From Fusobacterium naviforme (GTDB lineage Bacteria > Bacillota > Clostridia > Lachnospirales > Lachnospiraceae), in contig PYGH01000002.1 in the NCBI GenBank assembly GCA_003014445.1, positions 62,001 through 126,000 of the forward strand: 64,000 nt of DNA, given 5' to 3'. The notes beneath the pieces were generated by a model. It was given only the letters and a program-made list of their open reading frames with translations, did not search any database and was not told the DNA's origin. The position numbers and the translations under genes were made by a program. Positions 55,409 to 63,764 of the stretch are shown here, in pieces. The stretch's first letter is position 1. The number at the start of each line of letters is the position of its first letter.

Positions 55409-56817
55409 TGAAGGAGCTTCGTGCAGACAAACTGCTCACCGCAGCCGGATACGGGAGCAGGACAGAAGTCAAAAAACTGATAAGAGCAGGGCGTCTTCTG
55501 AAGAACGGAACTGCTGTGCAGCGTCCGGAGGAGAAGCTTGACCCGGAGCGGGACGTCCTGACTCTGGACGGACTCCCCTTTCAATATAAGAGCCATGAGT
55601 ACTGGGTTCTGAACAAACCTGCCGGTATTCTGAGCGCCACAGAGGACAGACACCGGGAGACAGTCATCTCTTATATGGGTCTCACCCGAAAGAATATGGC
55701 TCCCTGCGGGCGACTGGATCTCGACACGGAAGGACTGCTGCTTGTGACGGATGACGGCGCTCTGGTGCACCGCCTTCTCGCGCCGGGAAAGCAGGTCGAT
55801 AAAGAGTATGAGGTATATTACAGCGGCACGCTTCCCGCAGATGCCACAGAGCATTTTGCATCCGGCATAGAGCTGGAGGACGGAACGCTCTGCAGGCCCG
55901 CTCTGCTGTCAGGAACAGAAAATCCGACGAGGCTCACCATCCAGGAAGGAAAGTTCCATCAGGTGAAGCGTATGTTTCAGGCGCTCGGATGTACCGTGAC
56001 AAAGCTCAAGCGCCTTCGTATGGGCCCGCTAAGTCTCAGCGACCTGAAGCTTGACCCCGGTACTTACCGGCAGCTCACGGAGAAGGAGCTTCGGCTCCTG
56101 AAGGATTTTGAAGCAGGTAGAACAGCAAAAGCACCCGCAGAGAAGATGTCCGGTCCTGGAACGGAGCTGCCGCGCCCGGAGGATTATGCCGCCTGCATTT
56201 TCGATCTCGATGGCACCCTCGTTGACTCCATGTGGATGTGGCATGAGCTTGATCAGAACTACCTCGCGCGCTTCGGCATCGAATATCCCGAGGATCTGCA
56301 GTTAAAGATAGCCGGAATGAGCTTTCCCGAGGTCGCAGACTACTTCAAGGAGCGCTTTCAGCTTCCGGACGATGTTCAGACGATGATGCGAGACTGGGAG
56401 GAAATGGCGGTTTTATTCTATCGCAGCAAGGTTCCGCCAAAGCCCGGCGCTGTAGAATTTCTGCGTGCGCTTCGCACACAGAAAAAGCGCATTGCCATTG
56501 CCACCAGCAACGCGATGCGCATGGTGAATGCAGTGCTGGAAAGCCTTGAAATACGGGATTATTTTGAAATTATTGTGACTGCTTCCGAGGTAAATGCCGG
56601 CAAGCCAAAGCCGGACATTTATCTTGAGGCTGCACGCCGCCTTAACCTGAGCCCGGCGCACTGTCTGGTCTTTGAGGATATACCGGAGGGCATACTTGCC
56701 GGAAAGCGGGCGGGCATGACGGTCTGTGCGGTACGCGACAGCTTCTCCGAGGCTATGGAGGAGGAGAAGCGGACACTTTCTGATTACATGATTACAGACT
56801 ACAGGGAGCTGCTATGA
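55408..56817 (+). CDS. RsuA-type pseudouridine synthase fused to a HAD phosphatase
   Basis: A single 469-residue frame with two domains. Residues 1-235 form a small-subunit-type pseudouridine synthase: S4 domain (KLLTAAGYGSRTEVKKLI), then CGRLDLDTEGLLLVTDDG with catalytic Asp104. Residues 255-469 are a HAD phosphatase of the beta-phosphoglucomutase-like group: FDLDGTLVDSMW (nucleophile Asp266, general acid Asp268), IATSNA, KPKPDIY and FEDIPEGILAG. A 20-residue Pro/Glu linker joins them. ATG at 55408 has GGAGAA 7 bp upstream. The frame has no internal stop. Confidence 0.9.
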   Translation: MKELRADKLLTAAGYGSRTEVKKLIRAGRLLKNGTAVQRPEEKLDPERDVLTLDGLPFQYKSHEYWVLNKPAGILSATEDRHRETVISYMGLTRKNMAPCGRLDLDTEGLLLVTDDGALVHRLLAPGKQVDKEYEVYYSGTLPADATEHFASGIELEDGTLCRPALLSGTENPTRLTIQEGKFHQVKRMFQALGCTVTKLKRLRMGPLSLSDLKLDPGTYRQLTEKELRLLKDFEAGRTAKAPAEKMSGPGTELPRPEDYAACIFDLDGTLVDSMWMWHELDQNYLARFGIEYPEDLQLKIAGMSFPEVADYFKERFQLPDDVQTMMRDWEEMAVLFYRSKVPPKPGAVEFLRALRTQKKRIAIATSNAMRMVNAVLESLEIRDYFEIIVTASEVNAGKPKPDIYLEAARRLNLSPAHCLVFEDIPEGILAGKRAGMTVCAVRDSFSEAMEEEKRTLSDYMITDYRELL

Positions 56818-57575
56818 AGATTGCACTGATCAGCGGAGCCTCCTCCGGCATGGGACGCGAGCTCGCAATACAGATTGCGTACCGCTTTCCCTCCATTGAG
56901 GAGATATGGATAAATGCCAGAAGAGAAGAGCGTCTCAGGAGTCTTGAGAGAGAATTTCCCGGGCGCATCCGTGTCTTTCCGGGAGATCTCTTAGATCCGG
57001 AGACCATACCGAAACTGACAAAAGCGCTCATAAAAGCACAGGCGACGGTGTGCATACTCGGAAACGCCGCCGGCTTCGGCAAGCTGGGCCGCGCAGGAGA
57101 GATAAGCCCTGCCGACCTCCAGGGCATGATCACATTGAACTGCACTGCACTCACACAGCTGACAGAAGCTGTGCTGCCCTTTATGAAAAAAAAGAGCCGC
57201 ATCATTCACTTTGCCTCTGCCGCTGCCTTTCTTCCTCAACCGGGCTTTGCAGTCTACGCGGCGACAAAATCCTATGTGCTGTCCTATAGCCTCGCCCTGA
57301 GAAGAGAGCTCGCTGACCGCGGAATCGCAGTGACTGCAGTCTGTCCCGGACCCGTGGACACGGAATTTTTCTCTATTGCGGAGGAACATGCCCCTGCTCC
57401 TGCCTACAAGCGCTTTTTCATGACAAAAACGGAGCGCGTTGTCTCAAAAGCGCTCTTTGATGCATTCTCCTCCCCCTCAGGCAAAGCAGTATCCGTTCCC
57501 GGTGCGGCGATGAAGGCCGTGCGGATTTTTACAAAGCTGCTCCCCTGGGAGCTCTGTCTTCACTTTTACGACTGA
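56814..57575 (+). CDS. Short-chain dehydrogenase/reductase
   Basis: NAD(P)-dependent oxidoreductase of the classical SDR family. The 253-residue product has the cofactor loop GASSGMGRE (about 8-16), N in LNCTAL, S in FASAAAF and YAATK (Tyr-x3-Lys). Substrate not identified. It overlaps the RsuA-HAD gene by 4 bp, which suggests co-translation. No metabolic neighbour points to a role. Confidence 0.88.
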   Translation: MKIALISGASSGMGRELAIQIAYRFPSIEEIWINARREERLRSLEREFPGRIRVFPGDLLDPETIPKLTKALIKAQATVCILGNAAGFGKLGRAGEISPADLQGMITLNCTALTQLTEAVLPFMKKKSRIIHFASAAAFLPQPGFAVYAATKSYVLSYSLALRRELADRGIAVTAVCPGPVDTEFFSIAEEHAPAPAYKRFFMTKTERVVSKALFDAFSSPSGKAVSVPGAAMKAVRIFTKLLPWELCLHFYD

Positions 57576-57596
57576 TATATAAGAGAGGAAAAAGCA

Positions 57597-58673
57597 GTGA
57601 AGGAATTTCGAATTGGCCCGAATGAAGCGGGGCAGCGACTGGATAAATTTCTGGGGAAATATCTGCGCAGCGCTTCAACGGGCTTTCTCTATAAAATGCT
57701 GCGGAAAAAGAATATCACGGTCAATGACAGAAAACAGAGTGGTGCGGAGAAGCTTTCAGAGGGAGATATTGTTCGCTTCTGGTTCTCCGATGAGAGCTTT
57801 GCGAAGCTCCAGGGCAGCGTAGAAGCGAGGCGTGCGTGCGTGCTGCCCCCTGTTTCCTCTGACTTCCGCCGGAACATACTCTATGAGGACGAAGGAATAC
57901 TGATTCTTGACAAGCCCGCAGGCATGCTCTCACAGAAAGCTGCTGCCGGAGACATCTCCGCAAATGAGCTGCTGCTCGCCTACCTGATGGAGCAGGGAAG
58001 CGTCACGGAAGAGAGTCTCAGGAGCTTTCGCCCCGCGATTGCAAACCGGCTGGACAGAAATACCAGTGGCCTGCTCCTCGCCGGGAAGACGCTGCCGGCC
58101 CTGCAGACTCTCTCCGCCTGTCTGAGAGAGAGAAGCGTAGAGAAATATTACCTGGCCTGTGTCAAAGGACGGATGAGGAAGGCACAGGAAGTCCGTGCTT
58201 TTCTGAGTAAGAACAGCGCGACAAATCAGGTCACAGTGCGTAGCGTTCCGGAAGGCCCGGAGGACAGAGCCATACGCACTGCCTTCGTTCCGCTTGCAGA
58301 AGCAGAGGACTGCACCCTGCTTCTCATACATCTCATTACGGGGCGCACCCATCAGATCCGCGCGCAGCTCTCTGCCCTCGGACACCCGCTGCTGGGAGAC
58401 CCGAAGTACGGAGACACTGCCCTGAACCGCCGCATTGCCGCAGAGCACGGCATACGAAGACAGCTGCTGCACGCCTACATCCTCCGCTTTCCGCGCTGCG
58501 CGGGCGTGCTCGCTGGACTCAGCGGGAAGACGCTGCGAAGCCCCTGGCCTGAGGATTTTAAGTCCGTCTTTCCAGAGACAGAGTTTCATCTGAAGGAGGT
58601 AACGCTTGGGAACCTGGAAAACAAGAGGGCTCCGGGGCTCCGGTCTCGAGGAGCTTCTGAATCTCTCAAATGA
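57597..58673 (+). CDS. RluA-family pseudouridine synthase
   Basis: Modifies rRNA uridines. The 358-residue product has an S4 domain (GQRLDKFLGKYLRSASTGFLYKMLRKKNITVN), then NRLDRNTSGLLLAGKT with catalytic Asp and the GRTHQIRAQLSALGHPLLGDPKYG C-terminal motif, typical of RluC/RluD. GTG start behind AAGAGAGGAAAA. It overlaps recU by 68 bp. The exact target is not clear. Confidence 0.92.
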   Translation: MKEFRIGPNEAGQRLDKFLGKYLRSASTGFLYKMLRKKNITVNDRKQSGAEKLSEGDIVRFWFSDESFAKLQGSVEARRACVLPPVSSDFRRNILYEDEGILILDKPAGMLSQKAAAGDISANELLLAYLMEQGSVTEESLRSFRPAIANRLDRNTSGLLLAGKTLPALQTLSACLRERSVEKYYLACVKGRMRKAQEVRAFLSKNSATNQVTVRSVPEGPEDRAIRTAFVPLAEAEDCTLLLIHLITGRTHQIRAQLSALGHPLLGDPKYGDTALNRRIAAEHGIRRQLLHAYILRFPRCAGVLAGLSGKTLRSPWPEDFKSVFPETEFHLKEVTLGNLENKRAPGLRSRGASESLK

Positions 58674-59172
58674 AATATACCGGAACAGCCATATTGCTCT
58701 GATTCAGAAGATTCCGACTCCGATCACGCCCATGGAGATCGACCGGAGCTCGAGACACATCACCCTCGCCTACTTTGATAAACAGAGTACTGTCGACTAC
58801 ATCGGCGTCGTGCAGAGCATTCCGGTCTGCTTTGATGCGAAGGAGTGCGCATCGGACTGCTTTCCGCTCGCCAACATTCACGCACATCAGATGCAGTTCA
58901 TGAAGGAGTTCGAGGAGCAGCGCGGCATTGCCTTTCTGATCATCAGCTTCACAAAGCGGGACGAGCTCTACTTTCTGCCGTATCGCTCCCTCATGCGCTA
59001 CTGGAGACGCATGGAGGCGGGAGGAAGGAAGAGCTTTACCTACGATGAAATGGACAGGCGCTTCCCGATCCGGCGAAGCAGAGAGGTTCCCGCACACTAT
59101 CTTGAGCAGCTGGAGGCCTATCTTGAGCTTTCAGAGGAGCTGGAGCAGCCGGATGAGCTTCCCGCTGATTGA
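58606..59172 (+). CDS. recU: Holliday junction resolvase RecU
   Basis: Resolves Holliday junctions in Gram-positive bacteria. The 188-residue product starts GTWKTRGLRGSGLEELLNLSNEIYR, then IQKIPTPITPMEID and STVDYIGVVQSIPVCFDAKEC with the catalytic Asp and Lys. TTG start 58606 is supported by AAGGAGG upstream and the conserved N-terminus. It lies 68 bp inside the rluA-family gene on the same strand. Confidence 0.93.
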   Translation: MGTWKTRGLRGSGLEELLNLSNEIYRNSHIALIQKIPTPITPMEIDRSSRHITLAYFDKQSTVDYIGVVQSIPVCFDAKECASDCFPLANIHAHQMQFMKEFEEQRGIAFLIISFTKRDELYFLPYRSLMRYWRRMEAGGRKSFTYDEMDRRFPIRRSREVPAHYLEQLEAYLELSEELEQPDELPAD

Positions 59173-59214
59173 CAGAGAAATACATACAGGAGTCACAGAG
59201 AAGAAAGCAGGACT

Positions 59215-61083
59215 ATGCAGAAATTAGCTTTGGATGATGAACTGCTCCTACAAATTGAGCAGCCCGCCCGCTACATCGGCGGTGAGATCAATATGGTAAA
59301 AAAAGACCCGGATCAGGTCGCAGTGCGCTTCGCCATGTGTTTTCCGGATGTCTACGAGATCGGCATGAGCCATCTCGGCATACAGATACTTTACAGCATG
59401 TTCAACCGGCGGGAGGATGTCTACTGTGAGCGTGTCTTTTCTCCGTGGACAGATCTGGACCGTCTCATGCGGGAGAGACATATCCCTCTCTTCACGCTGG
59501 AGAGTCAGCGTCCTGTGCGGGAGTGTGACTTTCTGGGAATCACACTTCAGTACGAGATGTGCTACACGAACATTCTTCAGGTACTGGAGCTCTCCGGCAT
59601 TCCCCTGCACGCAGAGGAGAGAACAGAAGCGGATCCTGTCGTCATCGGCGGCGGCCCCTGCACCTACAATCCGGAACCAATTGCAGATTTCTTTGACCTT
59701 TTCTATATGGGAGAGGGCGAGGTATCCTATTTTCAGCTGATTGATCTCTACATCCGCTTCAAAAATGAGGGCAGAAGCCGCATGGAATTTCTGAGAGCGG
59801 CCGCCTCCGTTCCGGGCATCTATGTGCCCCGTTTCTATCAGCCGGAGTATCACGAGGACGGAACCCTCCGCGCCTTTACGCCGCTCTGTCCCGAGGCTCC
59901 CGCTACAGTCGCGAGGCAGGTGGTCTCTCAGATGGACGAGGCGGCCTTTATTGATGACCCTCTGGTTCCGTTCATCCGCGTGACGCAGGACCGCACGGTC
60001 GTCGAGCTGATGCGCGGCTGCATCCGCGGCTGCCGCTTCTGTCAGGCGGGCAATGTCTACCGCCCGCAGCGGGAACACTCTGTCGAATATCTGAAGCGTT
60101 ATGCCGAAAAGCTCCTGAAAATCACGGGAAATGCTGAAATATCCCTGAGCTCCCTGAGCTCCAGCGACTACTCCGGCCTTCAGGAATTTCTCGAATACCT
60201 CATTCAATACACAAAGGAGCGGAAGATCAACATTTCCCTCCCCTCCCTGCGCATTGACGCCTTTTCTCTGGATGTCATGAGCAAGATTCAGGATGTGAAG
60301 AAGAGCTCTCTGACCTTTGCGCCGGAGGCCGGAACCCAGCGGCTTCGCGATGTGATCAACAAGGGGCTCTCGGAGGAGGATATCATGCTGGGAGCGCTCA
60401 GCGCCTTCCGCGGGGGCTGGACCAAGGTGAAATTTTACTTTATGCTGGGTCTTCCGACCGAGACAGAGGCGGACAGGAAGGGGATTCCCGAGCTCTGCGA
60501 GCGCGTCGCAGATATGTTTTATGAAGAGATTCCAAAGTCTGAGCGCGGTGGAAGAGTACAGATCTCCGCAAGCTCCTCCTTCTTTGTTCCGAAGCCCTTC
60601 ACCCCTTTTCAGTGGGCCTCCATGTGCAGAAAGGAAGAATATCTCGACCGGGCGCGCGTTGTGAAGGAGCACTTCCGGGAACAGAAGAACTGGAAGAGTC
60701 TCCGCTATCAGTATCACGACGCGAGCACGACCATACTGGAGGGCGTCTTTGCCCGCGGCGACAGAAGAGTTGCAAGGGTCATAGAGCTCGCCTACAGAAG
60801 AGGGGCCCTTTACGACTCCTGGACGGAGTATTTTGACAGTGAGCTCTGGATGGACTGCTTCCGCGCGTGCGGTGTGGATCCCGAATTTTATACGCTGCGC
60901 GAGCGGAAGCTGACCGAGCTTTTCCCCTGGGACTTCATCGACTGTGGTGTGAGCAAGGCCTTCCTCACGCGGGAGTGGCTCACGGCGCTCGAGGGAAAAG
61001 TAACGCCCAACTGCCGCGAGCACTGCGCGGGCTGCGGCGCTATGCGCTATCACGGAGGTGTATGCTATGAAGGTAAGGATTAA
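59215..61083 (+). CDS. TIGR03960-family B12-binding radical-SAM protein
   Basis: The 622-residue product has an N-terminal cobalamin-binding-like domain (RFAMCFPDVYEIGMSHLGIQILY) and a radical-SAM domain with CIRGCRFCQAG (CxxxCxxC, about 264-271). A conserved SSSFFVPKPFTPFQW follows. The C-terminus ends with a Cys cluster (REHCAGCGAM). In this family it is paired with the TIGR03936 protein that follows; substrate unknown. It overlaps that gene by 17 bp. Confidence 0.9.
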   Translation: MQKLALDDELLLQIEQPARYIGGEINMVKKDPDQVAVRFAMCFPDVYEIGMSHLGIQILYSMFNRREDVYCERVFSPWTDLDRLMRERHIPLFTLESQRPVRECDFLGITLQYEMCYTNILQVLELSGIPLHAEERTEADPVVIGGGPCTYNPEPIADFFDLFYMGEGEVSYFQLIDLYIRFKNEGRSRMEFLRAAASVPGIYVPRFYQPEYHEDGTLRAFTPLCPEAPATVARQVVSQMDEAAFIDDPLVPFIRVTQDRTVVELMRGCIRGCRFCQAGNVYRPQREHSVEYLKRYAEKLLKITGNAEISLSSLSSSDYSGLQEFLEYLIQYTKERKINISLPSLRIDAFSLDVMSKIQDVKKSSLTFAPEAGTQRLRDVINKGLSEEDIMLGALSAFRGGWTKVKFYFMLGLPTETEADRKGIPELCERVADMFYEEIPKSERGGRVQISASSSFFVPKPFTPFQWASMCRKEEYLDRARVVKEHFREQKNWKSLRYQYHDASTTILEGVFARGDRRVARVIELAYRRGALYDSWTEYFDSELWMDCFRACGVDPEFYTLRERKLTELFPWDFIDCGVSKAFLTREWLTALEGKVTPNCREHCAGCGAMRYHGGVCYEGKD

Positions 61084-61855
61084 ATTCTCAAAGCAGGGAA
61101 ATCTGCGCTTTGTAGGTCATCTCGATATCATGCGCTACTTTCAGAAGGCAAACCGCAGAGCGGAGCTTCCGATTGCCTATTCCGAGGGCTACTCGCCGCA
61201 TCAGATCATGTCCTTTGCTGCTCCGCTCGGCATGGGGCTGGAAGGACTCGCTGAGTATTTTGATATCCGTCTCACGGATGAGGCGGAGGGGCAGCTGAGC
61301 TCGGACGAGGCGGTGCGGCGCCTGAATGCACAGATGGCGGAGGGCATGGAAATTCTGAGTTTTCTCCGCATCCCGGATGACACCAAAAACTGCATGTCAA
61401 CAGTTCATGCGGCAGATTACCGCGTGCATTTTCTGCCCGACAAGGGAGCACCGGATCCTCTCTTTCAGGGAGCTCTCCCGACTTCAGAGACTGAGGAGAC
61501 GGCGGCGCTCCACTGGCCCCTGCTCTCTGCCGGAGCACAGCAGAGCCTCTCCCGTGCCTGCGCAAGTCTCCTGCAGCAGGAAACAATTCCGATTGTGAAA
61601 AAGGGAAAGAACGGCAGAGAGCGGGAGCTCGACATCCGTCCCATGATCTTTCAGCTCCATGCAGAGGCGGACGGTCTTTTTATGCGCATCGCACAGGGAA
61701 GCGAAGCCAATCTGAAGCCGGAGTTTCTCCTGAATGCGCTGTTTCAGACCGCGGAAGGCAGCATCTTCGCAGCGCACAGGAATCGCGTGGTGCGCACTGA
61801 GCTCTATGATGCCGATATGAACACATTGGAGTCCTATGGAGAACGCATTGAATAA
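61067..61855 (+). CDS. TIGR03936 radical-SAM-linked protein (DUF2344)
   Basis: The 262-residue partner of the preceding enzyme starts MKVRIKFSKQGNLRFVGHLDIMRYFQKANRRAELPIAYSEGYSPHQIMSFAAPLGMG, the DUF2344 signature. ATG 61067 lies 8 bp after GGAGG (61054-61058); GTG 61058 would overlap the site. It overlaps the next gene by 20 bp. Function unknown in the family. Confidence 0.9.
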   Translation: MKVRIKFSKQGNLRFVGHLDIMRYFQKANRRAELPIAYSEGYSPHQIMSFAAPLGMGLEGLAEYFDIRLTDEAEGQLSSDEAVRRLNAQMAEGMEILSFLRIPDDTKNCMSTVHAADYRVHFLPDKGAPDPLFQGALPTSETEETAALHWPLLSAGAQQSLSRACASLLQQETIPIVKKGKNGRERELDIRPMIFQLHAEADGLFMRIAQGSEANLKPEFLLNALFQTAEGSIFAAHRNRVVRTELYDADMNTLESYGERIE

Positions 61856-62894
61856 ACTGATCATCTGCGCCTTTCGGGGCGGAATTCTGAGCAGCCTCTC
61901 AGCAGAGGGAAAGATCATCCTCCTGAATTACGAGCGGGAAGGAAGCTCCCTCGTCGGGAATATCTACCTCGCCCGGGTTCAGAATATTTTGAAAAACCTG
62001 GATGCGGCTTTTCTGGATATCGGAGAGAAGCAGCCGGCGTACCTGAGCTTTGGCCGGGAGAAGACTCTGCACCACGCGGACGGCACAGTGCAGAACAGCC
62101 TGAAGGCGGGAGATGAGATTCTGGTCAAGATAAAGAAGGATGCGCACAAGACAAAGGGCCCGCTGGCGGGCTCCGAGTTCCCGGAGCTTAAGGAAGAGGA
62201 GCTGCTGCAAAAGGCTGTTTTCTCAAAGGCGCCCGCACTGTTGAGGCGCACATTGCCCTTCTTTGCACAGCTGGCAGAGACCACTCCGCTCCCCGACGAG
62301 ATCATCACAGACATCCCTGCGGTCTATGCCGCACTGACAGGAGAGGAACCCCGGCTCCCGGAGCTCTATCAGGAGAGGCTTCCGGCGCGCTTCCGGCGCG
62401 AAAGCCCTCCCGTACTAAGCCTCAGCTCCTCTGTCCCGGTCCGATTTTATGCGGACGAAGCACTTCCGCTGACAGCCCTCTGGTCTCTTGAGACTGCGCT
62501 GAAGGAGGCGACGGAGCGCAGAGTATGGCTGAAGAGCGGCGGAACACTCATCATTGACCCTGTCGAAGCTATGACCGTAATCGACGTCAACACCGGAAAG
62601 AATATACAGGGAAATGACCGGCAGGAGACCATACGAAAGACCGATCTCGAGGCGGCAGACGAGGTGATGCGTCAGCTCAGGCTGCGCAATCTCTCCGGTA
62701 TCATACTGGTGGACTTCATCGATCTCAGACGCCGGGAGGACCGGGCGGCTCTGATGGACAGACTGCATGCCCTGGCGTTGCTGGATCCGGTCAAAACGCA
62801 GATCGTCGACATCACCCGCCTTCACCTGGTCGAGATCACGAGACAGAAGAGCGGGCAAACTCTCGCGGAGCAGCTGAGAGCAGCGGACAGATGA
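61836..62894 (+). CDS. RNase E/G-family ribonuclease (short form)
   Basis: Single-strand endoribonuclease family. The 352-residue product has the S1 domain (GNIYLARVQNILKNLDAAFLDIGEKQPAYL, about 40-70), an RNase-H-like segment and the catalytic TVIDVNTGK (about 246-254) and ILVDFIDLRRRED (about 287-299), so both metal Asp are present. The C-terminal zinc-link (CPxCxGxG) and thiol motif of RNase E/G are absent, and it is about 130 residues shorter than E. coli RNase G. Gene order (radical-SAM pair, RNase G, rplU) is typical of Clostridia. Confidence 0.88.
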   Translation: MENALNKLIICAFRGGILSSLSAEGKIILLNYEREGSSLVGNIYLARVQNILKNLDAAFLDIGEKQPAYLSFGREKTLHHADGTVQNSLKAGDEILVKIKKDAHKTKGPLAGSEFPELKEEELLQKAVFSKAPALLRRTLPFFAQLAETTPLPDEIITDIPAVYAALTGEEPRLPELYQERLPARFRRESPPVLSLSSSVPVRFYADEALPLTALWSLETALKEATERRVWLKSGGTLIIDPVEAMTVIDVNTGKNIQGNDRQETIRKTDLEAADEVMRQLRLRNLSGIILVDFIDLRRREDRAALMDRLHALALLDPVKTQIVDITRLHLVEITRQKSGQTLAEQLRAADR

Positions 62895-62911
62895 CAGCAG
62901 CAGGCGCATCT

Positions 62912-62950
62912 TCCCACCCACATTAATTTTTCATGTGGACGGGATTTGCT
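62912..62950 (+). terminator. Terminator of the radical-SAM/RNase G operon
   Basis: TCCC-CCACAT (62912-62923) pairs with ATGTGG-GGGA (62933-62944), followed by TTTGCTTTT. Confidence 0.7.
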
Positions 62951-62999
62951 TTTGGGGTAAAACTGTGACCTCAGCTGTAATTCTGCAGATGAAAATCAC

Positions 63000-63028
63000 T
63001 TGACATATAATTGTCTTTCCCTTATATT
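63000..63028 (+). promoter_or_regulatory. Promoter of rplU
   Basis: TTGACA at 63000-63005 and TATATT at 63023-63028, spacer 17 bp. Confidence 0.8.
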
Positions 63029-63037
63029 TATTAAGTA

Positions 63038-63102
63038 TGCCGCACAACGGGGCTGTAAGTTTCGCACAGTTCGTGCGAACGCCACAGTTGGCGAGTAATG
63101 AT
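63038..63102 (+). promoter_or_regulatory. L21 leader RNA (candidate) ahead of rplU
   Basis: The 5' UTR contains TTCGCAC-AGT-TCGTGCGAA (about 63060-63080) and CGCCACAGTTGGCG (about 63080-63093), consistent with the Firmicutes L21_leader. L21 is thought to autoregulate through this element. I could not run a covariance search. Confidence 0.6.
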
Positions 63103-63118
63103 AAAAGGAGGTACCAGT

Positions 63119-63427
63119 ATGTACGCGATTATTGCTACCGGCGGGAAGCAGTATAGGGTATCAGAGGGCGATATCATTAAGGTTGAGAAACTCGGAGTGG
63201 AAGCAGGCCAGACAGTTACGTTTGATCAGGTTCTCGCTGTAAACAACGGTGAGCTTGCCATCGGAACCCCGACTGTATCCGGAGCCAGCGTTTCCGCAAC
63301 TGTTCTCAGAGAGGCGAAAGACAGAAAAGTCATCGTCTACAAGTACAAGGCAAAGCTTGGCTATCACAAGAAGAACGGTCACAGACAGCTCTATACTCAG
63401 GTTAAGATCGACAAGATCAATGCCTGA
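63119..63427 (+). CDS. rplU: 50S ribosomal protein L21
   Basis: Large-subunit protein of 102 residues: MYAIIATGGKQYRVSEGDIIKVEKL at the start and HKKNGHRQLYTQVKIDKI at the end. ATG 63119 follows AAAGGAGG. First gene of rplU-prp-rpmA. Confidence 0.97.
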   Translation: MYAIIATGGKQYRVSEGDIIKVEKLGVEAGQTVTFDQVLAVNNGELAIGTPTVSGASVSATVLREAKDRKVIVYKYKAKLGYHKKNGHRQLYTQVKIDKINA

Positions 63428-63432
63428 GCACT

Positions 63433-63762
63433 ATGATCGAAATACAGCTTTTTAAAGATGCGCAGGGCAGGACTTACGGCTTTCGCTCGGAGGGGCACGC
63501 AGACTATGATGATTTCGGAAGAGATATTGTCTGCGCTGCAGTTTCCGTGCTGGAACTGAATCTTGCAAATTCTACCTCTCAATTTACTTCTGCGCGTTTT
63601 TCCTGTCAGGTCAATGAGAAAAACGGTACCTTTGAGTATCGACTCGCTGATGTGGAAGACAGAGAGGCCGGACTTCTCCTCTCATCCTGTCTGCTCGGAC
63701 TGGAGAGCATAGGGAAGGAGTACGGAAGTAACTACTTAACGATTAGAGATCAGGAGGTGTAA
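63433..63762 (+). CDS. prp: Ribosomal-processing cysteine protease Prp
   Basis: Cleaves the N-terminal extension of ribosomal protein L27 in Firmicutes. The 109-residue product has the catalytic pair at [18 protein letters not shown], with His22 and Cys34 at the same positions as in the characterised enzyme. It lies between rplU and rpmA, the conserved order. It overlaps the reading frame of rpmA by at most one codon. Confidence 0.94.
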   Translation: MIEIQLFKDAQGRTYGFRSEGHADYDDFGRDIVCAAVSVLELNLANSTSQFTSARFSCQVNEKNGTFEYRLADVEDREAGLLLSSCLLGLESIGKEYGSNYLTIRDQEV

Positions 63763-63764
63763 TG

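Noticed and set aside
59248-61053. A 601-residue minus-strand frame opposite the radical-SAM gene
   Set aside because: Shadow frame without motifs; the plus-strand protein has the full radical-SAM signature.
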